Positions 16,336-25,020 of a stretch of DNA of 49,628 bases are shown here, piece after piece; within the stretch, counting starts at the first letter, position 1; every line of letters starts with the position of its first letter. A model generated the notes under the pieces. The model saw nothing but the letters and a program-made list of their open reading frames with translations, made no database searches and was not told where the DNA came from. The translations under genes were made by a program, and so were the position numbers. The DNA is from Puia sp. (GTDB lineage: Bacteria; Bacteroidota; Bacteroidia; Chitinophagales; Chitinophagaceae). The stretch lies in NCBI GenBank assembly GCA_031292515.1, contig JARLGZ010000016.1, positions 1-49,628 of the forward strand, written 5' to 3'.

Positions 16336-18696
16336 TCAGCTTACCCCGGAACCGGGTTCGATGGCCTGATCCGGGGCAACGAAATAGAGTTTGCCGCTCT
16401 TGTCTTCCGCCATCAGGATCATGCCGTTGCTTTCAATGCCCCTCATCTTTCGGGGGGCCAGGTTGGCGACCACCACGACCTGTTTGCCGATGATTTCTTC
16501 CGGCTTGAAATGCAGGGCGATACCCGAGACGATGGTTCTCTTTTCGAAACCCAGATCGACCTCGAGTGTAAGCAATTTATCGGCTTTTTCCACCTTGACG
16601 GCCTGCAGGATGGTGCCCACTTTCAGGTCCAGCTTTGCGAAGTCATCATAGACGATGGAGGGTTTGACTGCCGGCGCGTCTTCTGGTTTAACCGTCTTGC
16701 CGGCTTCCGGAACCGGCCCGGCACCGGAGGAGGCCTTTCTGGTTTTGTTTCCATCGCTTTGTCCGGTCCCGTTCGCATCTCCGGTCGTGTTCGCCTGTCC
16801 GGTCGTGTTCGCGGCGCCCTTTCCCGGCTGACCGGCGGCAGCTTTCCTGGTCTGAAAGGTTTGTCCGGACTGAATGGTTTGTCCGGACTGAAGGGCTTGT
16901 TCTGCCTGTTCGATCTTGTCGGCGGCGGCCTTCTGTTCGGCAGCAGCCTGTAACTTGTCGATCTGCCGCTGGACTTCTTCGTTTTCGATCTTCCGGAACA
17001 GCAATTCCGGCGCCCGCAGGCTATAGCCTGTGCTCAGCAGTTTCATCTTCCCCGCGTTCTCCCAGTCCAGGATCTTCTCCACCACCTTCAGCATATGGAG
17101 GATCTTCCTCGCGGTAAAGGGCAGAAAGGGATTGATCAGGATGGCGAGGTTCGCCGTCAACTGGAGGCAGATGTGAATGCAATTATCGATGAGGGATTGC
17201 ATATGGGTCAGTGCCGCCGGATCCGGCGCCGGTTCCCCCGTCATTTTTTTGGCCAGGCTCCAGGGCGCCTTGTCCTGCAGATAGCGGTTGCCTTTCCGGG
17301 ACAGGTCGATCACCTCGAACTGTGCTTCCCTGAATTTATATTGTTCGAGCAGTCCTTCGATCTTATTTTTCGACTCTTCGACTTCCCGGATCATGGCCCG
17401 GTCCCTGTCGTCCATGAGGTCGGTATGAAGGGGTGGAACCTTCCCTTTGCACAGGGTGTGCATCATCACCAGGGCGCGGTTGACGAAGTTTCCGAAGATA
17501 TTGGCCAACTCGCTGTTATTGGCATCCTGGAATCCCTTCCAGGTGAATTCGCTGTCCTTACTCTCCGGTGAGATTGCGGTCAGGTAGTACCGCAGGCTAT
17601 CGGCCAGCTGGGAACCGCCATTCTCCTTCTTTACAAAATCGTCGATATAATCCTGCATGTCCAGCTTCCAGTTGCGGCTGGTGCTCATCTTGTCTCCCTC
17701 CAGGTTCATGAACTCGTTGGCGGGGACATTGCCCGGCAGGATATTGCCGTGCAATTTCAGCATCACGGGGAAGATGATGCAATGGAAGACGATATTGTCT
17801 TTTCCGATAAAATGGACGAGCCGGGTGTCCTTGTCATACCAGTAGGGCTTCCAGTCTTTGTCGTTGTCCAGGGCCCACTGCCGGGTGGCACTGATATACC
17901 CGATCGGGGCGTCGAACCACACATAAAGCACTTTGCCTGCCGCCTCTTCCGGGGGCAGGGGCACCTGGACCCCCCAGTCGAGGTCGCGGGTTACGGCTCG
18001 TGGCTGCAGGCCGCCGTCCAGCCAGCTTTTGCATTGCCCCAGGACGTTTGTCTTCCAGTCGGAGCCATGCTCCTGCAGGATCCACTCCCGCAGAAAGGCT
18101 TCGTGCTTGTTGAGCGGGAGATACCAATGTTTGGTGAGTTTTTTTACAGGGGGCTTCCCGCTAAGCGTGCTGTGCGGGTTGATCAGCATCTCGGGGCTCA
18201 GCGTGGAGCCGCAGTTCTCGCACTGGTCGCCATAGGCGCGGGGGTTGCCGCAGACGGGACAGGTGCCCACGATATAGCGGTCGGCAAGAAAGGTCTGCGC
18301 CTCCTCGTCATAATATTGTTCGCTTTCCCTGACTTCCAGTTCGCCCCGGTCGTTGAGATAGGTGAAAAACTCCCGGGAGGTCTCGTGATGGATCGGCTCG
18401 CTCGTCCGGTGATAAATATCGAACGAGATGCCCAGATCCGCGAAGTTCTCCTTGATCAGGACATGGTATTTGTCGATGATCGCCCGGGGAGTGGTGCCTT
18501 CTTTCCGGGCCTGGATAGGGATGGCTGTCCCGTGCTCGTCGCTGCCACATACGAACACGACATCGCGTCGTTGCGCCCGCAGGTAGCGAACATAAATATC
18601 GGCCGGCAGGTAGGCCCCGGCCAGGTGGCCGATATGTTTCAGACCGTTGGCATAGGGCAGCGCCGCAGTAATTAGATATCTTTTGGGTTGAGTCAT
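16336..18696 (-). CDS. metG: Methionine-tRNA ligase with C-terminal tRNA-binding domain
   Basis: A class I aminoacyl-tRNA synthetase that charges initiator and elongator tRNA with methionine. From the ATG at 18696 it shows HIGH at 21-24, a zinc knuckle region (CPVCGNPRAYGDQCENCGS) and KMSTS at 336-340, a normal variant of KMSKS. The anticodon-binding helical domain follows. The last ~105 residues (FAKLDLKVGTILQAVKVEKA to GIESNGMILMAE) form the EMAPII/OB-fold tRNA-binding domain for dimerisation and tRNA affinity. Between them lies an unusual linker of about 80-90 residues rich in Gln, Gly, Ser, Thr and Asn with short repeats (QSGQT twice, TTGQAN/TTGDAN), making the protein about 786 residues against a more usual 670-700. 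Confidence 0.96.
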   Translation of the reverse strand: MTQPKRYLITAALPYANGLKHIGHLAGAYLPADIYVRYLRAQRRDVVFVCGSDEHGTAIPIQARKEGTTPRAIIDKYHVLIKENFADLGISFDIYHRTSEPIHHETSREFFTYLNDRGELEVRESEQYYDEEAQTFLADRYIVGTCPVCGNPRAYGDQCENCGSTLSPEMLINPHSTLSGKPPVKKLTKHWYLPLNKHEAFLREWILQEHGSDWKTNVLGQCKSWLDGGLQPRAVTRDLDWGVQVPLPPEEAAGKVLYVWFDAPIGYISATRQWALDNDKDWKPYWYDKDTRLVHFIGKDNIVFHCIIFPVMLKLHGNILPGNVPANEFMNLEGDKMSTSRNWKLDMQDYIDDFVKKENGGSQLADSLRYYLTAISPESKDSEFTWKGFQDANNSELANIFGNFVNRALVMMHTLCKGKVPPLHTDLMDDRDRAMIREVEESKNKIEGLLEQYKFREAQFEVIDLSRKGNRYLQDKAPWSLAKKMTGEPAPDPAALTHMQSLIDNCIHICLQLTANLAILINPFLPFTARKILHMLKVVEKILDWENAGKMKLLSTGYSLRAPELLFRKIENEEVQRQIDKLQAAAEQKAAADKIEQAEQALQSGQTIQSGQTFQTRKAAAGQPGKGAANTTGQANTTGDANGTGQSDGNKTRKASSGAGPVPEAGKTVKPEDAPAVKPSIVYDDFAKLDLKVGTILQAVKVEKADKLLTLEVDLGFEKRTIVSGIALHFKPEEIIGKQVVVVANLAPRKMRGIESNGMILMAEDKSGKLYFVAPDQAIEPGSGVS

Positions 18697-18859
18697 AATG
18701 GGTAAATAGTCTATCAGATGTATCCGGACCGGACGCAAATAGTTTGCAAAATTAATGAATTGGAGCGGTTCCCGGTGATGGCGGGTTCGGTCATTTGGCG
18801 TGTCCGGCTATTTAGCCGTTTCGATGATTTCAGCGGTGCAATCGTCTGGCGCGTTCGGT

Positions 18860-19801
18860 CTATTCTGTGAGGGCAAATTCCACCATCGCGTTTTTCCGGA
18901 AGTCGGTGGAAAGGAAGACATTGTATTTTTTGTCCCGGGTATTCACTTCCATCAGGGCGGTATTGGGCGGGAGGCTGCCGAGATTCTCCGCAAAAAGGAT
19001 GAGTTTGTTGACGGAGAGGGTTTTATCCAGGGCCAGTGTGATTATTTTCGGCTTGGAATCCAGTTTCAGGTGTTCCAGTACGAGCTGCCCGTTCATATAG
19101 AGGGATACGGAATCTCCGTCGATGGCTCCATTGTCATACAACTCCAGCTCTACGGAGTCCTGGTGCAGCACGCTGATGGTGGCGGCGACGGGGGACTCCC
19201 GGGAGAGGACCGCCAGGAACTGCTTCTGCTGGGCGGAATCCATTTTATGGTGTTTCGGGATGACGATCGGCGGAATGAGGGGTCCCAGCTTCCTTTCCAG
19301 CCGGATACTCATGCTGACGACTTCGCCGGGGTGATCGGGAGACGCTCCCCGCCAATGGCCTTCCAGCACTTCCTTATGGCCAACCCGTTTGTAGTGGAGG
19401 GTATATACTCCCGGGCCGGCGCTCAGGCTGGCGTCCGCTTCCGAATTTCCGCTCAGGGGATCCTTGTCGCTGCCTCCGCCGGAATAGGTGCTTCCGGCCG
19501 GCGATCCCGTCGATGCCGCATCGATGTTTCCTTTCTTTGTATTGTTCTCCACGATCGAAACCAGGGAATCGCCGTGAAAATGGCCGCTCACGACGCGATG
19601 CCGGAAATCCTGTGTGCCCGGATCATACCAGTGCATGACACCGCCAAACAGGGAATCCGTTGCCGAGATATCCAATACCAGGCGTTGCTGGTCGTCTGTC
19701 GTCCGGGATAGAGAGCGCCCAGTCCATTGTCCTGTGAGGTTCTGGGCATATAAAGAAAAACCTGCCTTTAGCAGCAGGATAGTGGCAAATACAAAGCGCA
19801 T
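18860..19801 (-). CDS. Secreted hypothetical protein
   Basis: A 313-residue protein with a clear signal peptide (MRFVFATILLLKAGFSLYAQ). The N-terminal half begins NLTGQWTGRSLSR and reads like a small beta-barrel domain (LVLDISATDSLFGGVMHW, TLHYKRVGHKEVLEGHW), interrupted by a Ser/Gly/Thr-rich loop at about residues 96-122. The C-terminal ~110 residues (VELELYDNGAIDGDSVSLYM, LFAENLGSLPPNTALMEV, RKNAMVEFAL) form a domain I recall as frequent in exported Bacteroidota proteins, of unknown function. It faces the TlpA-like gene upstream on the same strand, with a 21-bp repeat in the 210-bp gap. It is probably periplasmic or surface-exposed. No enzyme motif is visible. Confidence 0.8.
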   Translation of the reverse strand: MRFVFATILLLKAGFSLYAQNLTGQWTGRSLSRTTDDQQRLVLDISATDSLFGGVMHWYDPGTQDFRHRVVSGHFHGDSLVSIVENNTKKGNIDAASTGSPAGSTYSGGGSDKDPLSGNSEADASLSAGPGVYTLHYKRVGHKEVLEGHWRGASPDHPGEVVSMSIRLERKLGPLIPPIVIPKHHKMDSAQQKQFLAVLSRESPVAATISVLHQDSVELELYDNGAIDGDSVSLYMNGQLVLEHLKLDSKPKIITLALDKTLSVNKLILFAENLGSLPPNTALMEVNTRDKKYNVFLSTDFRKNAMVEFALTE

Positions 19802-19915
19802 GAAAGTCCAAAATGGTGAACGGATACGCTAAGTTACGTAATCGCCGGGGGAAAATCAAAGCGAAAATATAGCCGATCCGTTCTCCCGCCAAAAACGGGC
19901 CATCGTTTGCTCCCT

Positions 19916-19999
19916 GGCGCCGGGATTATGGCTTATGGCGCCGGGATTATGGCTTATGGTGGCGGGATTATGGCTTATGGTGGTGGCAGTTCTGATTTA
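19916..19999. repeat. 21-bp tandem repeat, four copies
   Basis: Units starting at 19916, 19937, 19958 and 19979 (GGCGCCGGGATTATGGCTTA plus one base, with GGTGGC variants) repeat with exact 21-bp period. The array begins about a dozen bases behind the TAA of the TlpA-like gene on the minus strand. A plus-strand frame through it would encode (A/G)GIMAYG repeats but is antisense to the real gene. Confidence 0.9.
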
Positions 20000-20011
20000 T
20001 GGTGGCGGCGA

Positions 20012-21013
20012 TTATGGGACCGACTGTTGCAGGATCTGTTCGAGGTCTGCGACCGAAGGGTCGATCTTTACGATCCGACGATCCCGGTCCAGGAGGATTT
20101 TTGTCGGGAAGTTGCCTACCGAGTAATCATGACAGATTTTATAATCGGAGTCCAGCAGGTTGATCCAGGGCAGACCCGCTTTCCCGATCGTCGATTTCCA
20201 AAGGGGGATCAATTGCCGGCCATCGACCGACAGACCAATCACCTGGAAGCGGTCTCTTGTAGTTTTCTGATAAAACCGGATCAGCTCGGGAAAGGATGCA
20301 AGACAGGGACCACATTGGGAGAACCAGAAATCCAGCAGGATATACCGGCTTTTTACATCCGAGAGCCGGACGGGTTTATCGTTGCTGTCGGGCAGGGCAA
20401 AGTCGGAAAACAGTTTGTGCTCCTGCAAACGGTCGCGTCCTTCCAGGTAGCCGAGTACCTTTTTGCCGGGCAGGGATCTCTTCACCGGCTCCGAAAGGCG
20501 GTCATATCGATCACGGATATCCTTCGTATCGATCCCATAGCGGCAATATTCGATTGCGAGGATGCCGGCGGCGGCGATATCGTCTTTTTGCGCATTCATC
20601 AAACTGTCGCTCAGGTCGATGAAATGTTCTTCCGTGCGATGATCCGTATAGTAAGTCAGCATTCTTTCGGAATAGCCCGAGATGAGGGTGATTTCGCCTG
20701 TTTTTGCAATATGAACCTGACGGCTGATCGTATCCGATAAAATGTCCGCGTGTGCGCTTTGATACACAGCAGGCGGGTCTCCGGTGTAGACCGACAAGTG
20801 AAAAGGGAAGAATTCGTCCGGCACTTTCCGGCTAAAGTCGACCGTCTCACCAGCTCCGATAGAATGGTCTTCGGTCAGGAAATTAAGGTGTACCGGCCGC
20901 CCGGATTCGTTGATGACCCTGACCCTGAAAAAAGAGGAGTCTGCCTGTGACCAGGCCGGCAAAGCCGGGAGCCATCCAAAGAGCAGCAGAAAGACCCGGG
21001 CATAATCGATCAT
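20012..21013 (-). CDS. TlpA-family thiol-disulfide oxidoreductase
   Basis: A 333-residue exported protein: signal peptide (MIDYARVFLLLFGWLPALPAWSQ), a beta-rich N-terminal domain of about 90 residues, a helical middle region (about 100-200) and a C-terminal thioredoxin fold. The active site FWFSQCGPCLASFPEL has Cys234 and Cys237 in a CGPC motif. VIGLSVDG and the cis-proline context FPTKILLDRD (about 304-313) complete the AhpC/TSA-TlpA fold. Such proteins reduce or rearrange disulfides in the periplasm. The long N-terminal extension is the DUF4369-like arrangement common in Bacteroidota, though I cannot confirm that family. It is divergent from the LD-carboxypeptidase pair. Confidence 0.88.
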   Translation of the reverse strand: MIDYARVFLLLFGWLPALPAWSQADSSFFRVRVINESGRPVHLNFLTEDHSIGAGETVDFSRKVPDEFFPFHLSVYTGDPPAVYQSAHADILSDTISRQVHIAKTGEITLISGYSERMLTYYTDHRTEEHFIDLSDSLMNAQKDDIAAAGILAIEYCRYGIDTKDIRDRYDRLSEPVKRSLPGKKVLGYLEGRDRLQEHKLFSDFALPDSNDKPVRLSDVKSRYILLDFWFSQCGPCLASFPELIRFYQKTTRDRFQVIGLSVDGRQLIPLWKSTIGKAGLPWINLLDSDYKICHDYSVGNFPTKILLDRDRRIVKIDPSVADLEQILQQSVP

Positions 21014-21122
21014 AAGATGAGACGGTTTGTGATGAGACAGTTTGTGTGATGAGGCAGGTTGTATGATGAGTCGGGTTTGTAATGAAGCAATTTAGTGTAA
21101 TTTGTGTTTGCATAGCAGTCAA

Positions 21123-22181
21123 ATGAACCGAAAACATTTTCTTTCTTCCCTTCTCGCGGCCGGCAGCAGCCTCCCTTCCTTCGGGCGGGTATCTGCCCTT
21201 CACGGACAACCGCAGCGAGGAGACCAAAAGACGGAACCGGGCGCCTCCGCCCAAATTCCGCCCTATCTCCGCAATGGCGACACCATCGGCATCACCTGCC
21301 CGGCGGGGTGGATCACGGAGGCGGAGATCCAGCCCGCCATCCAGCAACTCGAGCGCTGGGGCTGGGCCGTCCGCGTCGGCGATACCGTCGGAAAAAAAGA
21401 CTTCACCTTCGGTGGTACCGACATAGAACGGGCCGCCGACCTGCAACAGATGCTGGACGACCCCTCTCTGGGGGCCATCCTGTGCGCACGGGGTGGTTAT
21501 GGCGCCGTCCGAATCGTCGACCGGCTGGATTTCAGCCATTTTGCATCGCAGCCTAAATGGATCATCGGCTTCAGCGACATCACGGTACTCCATGCCCATC
21601 TCAACCGCAACCTGCGGATCGCCTCGGTTCATTCCAAGATGTGCAACAGTTTTCCCGACGACTGGTCCAGGGGGGAACCCGACCAGATCACGACCCTTCT
21701 CTCCATTCGTCAGCTGCTGGCGGGGGAACGGATCGACTATGCCGTGACCCCCGATCCGAATAACAGGACGGGAATAGCGGAAGGAGAATTGATCGGGGGC
21801 AACCTGAAGACACTGGAGACCCTGGCAGGCACGGCTTCGGATATCTCCACCGACCGGAAGATCCTTTTTGTAGAGGATACCGGCGAATACCTCTATAGCA
21901 TCGACCGCATGTTCTGGAACCTCGAACGCACGGGGAAACTCCGAGGCCTGAAGGGGCTGATCGTGGGAGGCTTCAAGCTGAAGCCGGACGACGCGGGGGA
22001 GGAATTCGGGCGGACACTTTACGATATCGTGCTGGAGAGGGTTCGCGCCTATGACTACCCCGTCTGCTTCGGGTTCCCGGTGGGCCACCAGAAAAACAAT
22101 TTCGCCCTGAAATGCGGCGCCCTGCATAAATTGCAGGTGAGCAGGGAGGGGGTGGTCTTTGAAGATCTTTCATTAATTTAA
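21123..22181 (+). CDS. LD-carboxypeptidase (peptidase S66), exported form
   Basis: A 352-residue enzyme that removes the terminal D-alanine from muropeptide tetrapeptides in peptidoglycan recycling. The catalytic triad of the family is visible: nucleophile Ser151 in IIGFSDITVLH, Glu251 in LFVEDTGEYLY and His322 in GFPVGHQKNN. RGGYGAVRIVDRLDF is also conserved. The ATG at 21123 gives MNRKHFLSSLLAAGSSLPSF, a leader with an RK pair that resembles a Tat or Sec signal, so this copy is probably exported. It is followed after 12 bp by a second copy without a leader, so the two are probably co-transcribed. The gap to the divergent TlpA-like gene carries repeats of GATGAGnCnGTTTGT. Confidence 0.92.
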   Translation: MNRKHFLSSLLAAGSSLPSFGRVSALHGQPQRGDQKTEPGASAQIPPYLRNGDTIGITCPAGWITEAEIQPAIQQLERWGWAVRVGDTVGKKDFTFGGTDIERAADLQQMLDDPSLGAILCARGGYGAVRIVDRLDFSHFASQPKWIIGFSDITVLHAHLNRNLRIASVHSKMCNSFPDDWSRGEPDQITTLLSIRQLLAGERIDYAVTPDPNNRTGIAEGELIGGNLKTLETLAGTASDISTDRKILFVEDTGEYLYSIDRMFWNLERTGKLRGLKGLIVGGFKLKPDDAGEEFGRTLYDIVLERVRAYDYPVCFGFPVGHQKNNFALKCGALHKLQVSREGVVFEDLSLI

Positions 22182-22193
22182 ACAGTTCGCATC

Positions 22194-23102
22194 ATGGTAA
22201 CCTTGCCTCCCGCCCTCCAACCCGGTGATACGATCGGTCTCGTTTGCCCGGCGGGCTATATGTCCGGGGACAAGGCCCGGGTCTGCATCGAAGCCTTGCA
22301 TCAATGGGGGTATCACGTAAGAGTGGGGACGACCCTGGGCTCCGACTCGGGCAACTATTTCTCCGGAACCGACGAGCAACGCCTCGCGGACCTGCAGCAG
22401 ATGCTGGACGACCCGGCTATAAAGGCCATCCTCTGCGGGAGGGGTGGCTACGGCGTAGGCCGCATCATCGACCGGATCGATTTCTCCGCATTCAAAAAGA
22501 CGCCCAAGTGGATCATCGGTTTTAGCGATATCACGGTCCTGCACGCCCATATCTATGCGAATTATAAAATCGCCACCCTGCATGCTCCGATGGCGGCCGC
22601 CTTTAACGATGGGGGCGTATCGTCCGAATATATCCAGTCCCTGCGTTTCGCCCTGGAAGGTCGGAAATCGAAGATCCATTGCGATGCCCACCCCTTCAAC
22701 AGGAGGGGCGAGGTCGTCGGAGAACTGGTGGGTGGGAATCTGACCCTGCTTGCCCATCTCGTCGGAAGCCGCTCGGATATAAAGACCCGCGGCCGGATCC
22801 TCTTTCTGGAGGACATCGGCGAATACCTGTACAATATCGATCGCATGCTCTACCAGCTCAAACGCAGCGGTAAACTCGACCGGCTGGGCGGTCTCATCGT
22901 CGGGGGATTTACCGACCTGAAGGATACGGAAAGACCTTTCGGAGAGGACGTCTACGAGATCATCCGCGACGTGGTAAAGGAATACGACTACCCCGTCTGT
23001 TACGGGTTCCCGGTCAGTCATGGGAAAGAGAACTACGCGCTGAAATCCGGCGCCGGCCACAAGCTGAAAGTCGGCAAACACAGGACGACCTTGGAAGAGT
23101 AA
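22194..23102 (+). CDS. LD-carboxypeptidase (peptidase S66), cytoplasmic form
   Basis: A 302-residue paralogue of the preceding gene with the same triad: Ser111 in IIGFSDITVLH, Glu206 in LFLEDIGEYLY and His276 in GFPVSHGKEN. It starts MVTLPPALQPGDTIGLVCPA, directly at the enzyme domain with no leader, so it should be cytoplasmic. Long identical stretches (ADLQQMLDDP, KWIIGFSDITVLHAH) point to a tandem duplication. The two probably split the work of trimming L,D-peptide bonds between compartments. The stop codon sits inside a 19-bp direct duplication. Confidence 0.92.
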   Translation: MVTLPPALQPGDTIGLVCPAGYMSGDKARVCIEALHQWGYHVRVGTTLGSDSGNYFSGTDEQRLADLQQMLDDPAIKAILCGRGGYGVGRIIDRIDFSAFKKTPKWIIGFSDITVLHAHIYANYKIATLHAPMAAAFNDGGVSSEYIQSLRFALEGRKSKIHCDAHPFNRRGEVVGELVGGNLTLLAHLVGSRSDIKTRGRILFLEDIGEYLYNIDRMLYQLKRSGKLDRLGGLIVGGFTDLKDTERPFGEDVYEIIRDVVKEYDYPVCYGFPVSHGKENYALKSGAGHKLKVGKHRTTLEE

Positions 23103-23124
23103 CGGGATGCTGGAAGAGTAACGG
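23092..23124 (+). repeat. Direct duplication spanning a stop codon
   Basis: TGGAAGAGTAACGG occurs at 23092-23105 and again at 23111-23124 with a 19-bp period. The first copy contains the last codons and the TAA of the LD-carboxypeptidase gene, so the repeat includes a second, silent copy of the gene end. Confidence 0.9.
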
Positions 23125-23380
23125 ATGAACAGGCTGGGTGAATAGTCTATTTCTGTATTTTTGCCCTGTGCCGGACAGTTAGCCAATCCGGCGTCGACCA
23201 GAACACCGGGTTGCCCCCTGGATAGCAGCGGTACCGGCAACACGCCTCCTCCCGCCTCGTCCTCTTCCTAAATAAATCCGGGGAATCCAGGCTCGTCTTT
23301 GCTGAAAAAGTGGTTGTTTTTTTATGGAATCTGACTTGTTTTGAGTCACCAATTATTCCTTCCATAAAAACCCATTCGCC

Positions 23381-24742
23381 ATGACCAAAATTGCCGCTGT
23401 CTCCATCGCCGTCTTTTTGATATGCCTGTTTGTTATCTCCGGCGCCCGCTCCCAATCTCAAGCCTCCGTTGTTGGAATCCCTGTTCCCGGATCTCTCGCC
23501 GGGATTCCGGCTGCAAGGCCTTCCGCGGGATTATCTGCGGGTCCATTTGGCGGCCCATCCGCCGGGTATACCGGGAACGTCTATCCTGAGCCGCCGACAG
23601 CCGTACAGCCTTCTCCCATGGACAAAACGAAGGTCATGGACTTCTTCGAGAACCAGCAATTCGAGGAAGCCGTGGGCTACCTGGAGCCGGCCGTCGCCGC
23701 GGATTCGAATAACCTGCAACTCCTGGGTTTTTTGGGCTATGCTCATTATATGACCGACAATACCGAGGCGGCCGGGAAATATTTTCAGCGGATCTTCTCC
23801 CTCGACTCCAATAATATCTCCGCACTCGGCTACCTGGCGCGGATCAATAATTTCAAACACGATGAAAAAGCCAAGCTATATGCTGCCCGCCTGGTCGGTC
23901 TCCAGCCCGCGAAGGCGTTGTGGTGGCGGAATATGGCCGATTTGCTCCATCGGACCAACCAGGCGGATTCGGCGCTGACCGATTACCGGCAGGCCTACTC
24001 TCTCGCTCCTGACGATTATCGAAATGCGGCCGGGCTTGCGGAGATGCTGATCGAGCAGAAAGACTATCTGAAGGCGGACAGCATCCTGGACCGGGGTCTG
24101 ACGAAAGACTCCCTGAATATCCCGCTGCTCAAATTGCGTATCAAGTCTTCTTATAACGCAAAGGATTATGAACAGGCCCTGGTTCCCGGCGAAAGGCTGA
24201 TGCGGCTGGAAGAGTTATCGGTGAATGCCCTGACCCAGGTGGCCTTGTCTTACTACAGGCTGACAAAATATGAAGACTGCATCCGGGTGTGTGAGTATAT
24301 GACCGGGCATGGCCTCGACCAGGAATCTATCTACTATTACGAGGCAAAAGCCTGTTCCAAACTAAAACAATACGACAAAAGCAACGAGCTCTATGAGACT
24401 TGCCTGGCGAAGGCTATTTCGACTACGGCGGAACTATACTATTACAATCTCGCGGAGAATTATGAGGCGCTGAAACAGTATGGTAAGGCGATCCCGCAAT
24501 ATGATACCGCCTATTACCTGTTTAAGAACCCGGTAATGAACTACAACGCCGGGCGTGTCTGTGAGAGCGAACTGAAAAATGAAAGGCTTGCCCGCAAATA
24601 TTATACTTTGTACCTTCAGACTGCCCGGCCTCATACGCCCGACGAAAAGAAAGCATACGAATATGTCCGGGAAAAATGGGGAAGGAAGAGACCCGGAGGA
24701 TCGAAAACAGCCGATGGGGGGCAAGAGCGGGCAAAACAGTAG
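23381..24742 (+). CDS. Exported TPR-repeat protein
   Basis: A 453-residue protein with a signal peptide (MTKIAAVSIAVFLICLFVIS) and then a Gly/Pro/Ala/Ser-rich segment (about 28-78) with degenerate repeats such as AGLSAGPFGGPSAGY. From about 85 to the end it is a string of tetratricopeptide repeats: EEAVGYLEPAVAADSNNLQL, YMTDNTEAAGKYFQRIFSLD, NQADSALTDYRQAYSLAPDD and TTAELYYYNLAENYEALKQY. TPR superhelices mediate protein-protein contacts, here in the periplasm or at the outer membrane. The C-terminus is basic and polar (REKWGRKRPGGSKTADGG). Function beyond scaffolding cannot be told from context. Confidence 0.85.
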   Translation: MTKIAAVSIAVFLICLFVISGARSQSQASVVGIPVPGSLAGIPAARPSAGLSAGPFGGPSAGYTGNVYPEPPTAVQPSPMDKTKVMDFFENQQFEEAVGYLEPAVAADSNNLQLLGFLGYAHYMTDNTEAAGKYFQRIFSLDSNNISALGYLARINNFKHDEKAKLYAARLVGLQPAKALWWRNMADLLHRTNQADSALTDYRQAYSLAPDDYRNAAGLAEMLIEQKDYLKADSILDRGLTKDSLNIPLLKLRIKSSYNAKDYEQALVPGERLMRLEELSVNALTQVALSYYRLTKYEDCIRVCEYMTGHGLDQESIYYYEAKACSKLKQYDKSNELYETCLAKAISTTAELYYYNLAENYEALKQYGKAIPQYDTAYYLFKNPVMNYNAGRVCESELKNERLARKYYTLYLQTARPHTPDEKKAYEYVREKWGRKRPGGSKTADGGQERAKQ

Positions 24743-25020
24743 ACAAAAGCCGGGTTTGCAAAAAGGGTGCGGGTGTTTCCGGATGGTGTCCGGCAAACAG
24801 GCCCTGGCTATTGATTCCGCTACAGTGACTGTATCGTTTATGAACACATTCGTACGTTTTATTTCGTAGTTATATTGATTTTCAAATAGTTGTGTTTTTG
24901 GCATCTTTTCTGTCGCAAATTGGTATGCCGGGGTATGCCGGGGTAACTGTTTGGGTCTGCCTCTGCCGGGAATTGGGCAGGTTGCTCCTGCACCCGTTGC
25001 ACTCACAAAAAACGCATCCG

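Noticed and set aside
19907-20740. Long plus-strand frame beginning with GIMAYG repeats
   Set aside because: It is antisense to the well-supported TlpA-like gene, and its start is the 21-bp intergenic repeat.
20883-23243. Long minus-strand frames opposite the LD-carboxypeptidases
   Set aside because: They are shadows of GC-rich coding DNA. The plus-strand genes have complete catalytic motifs.
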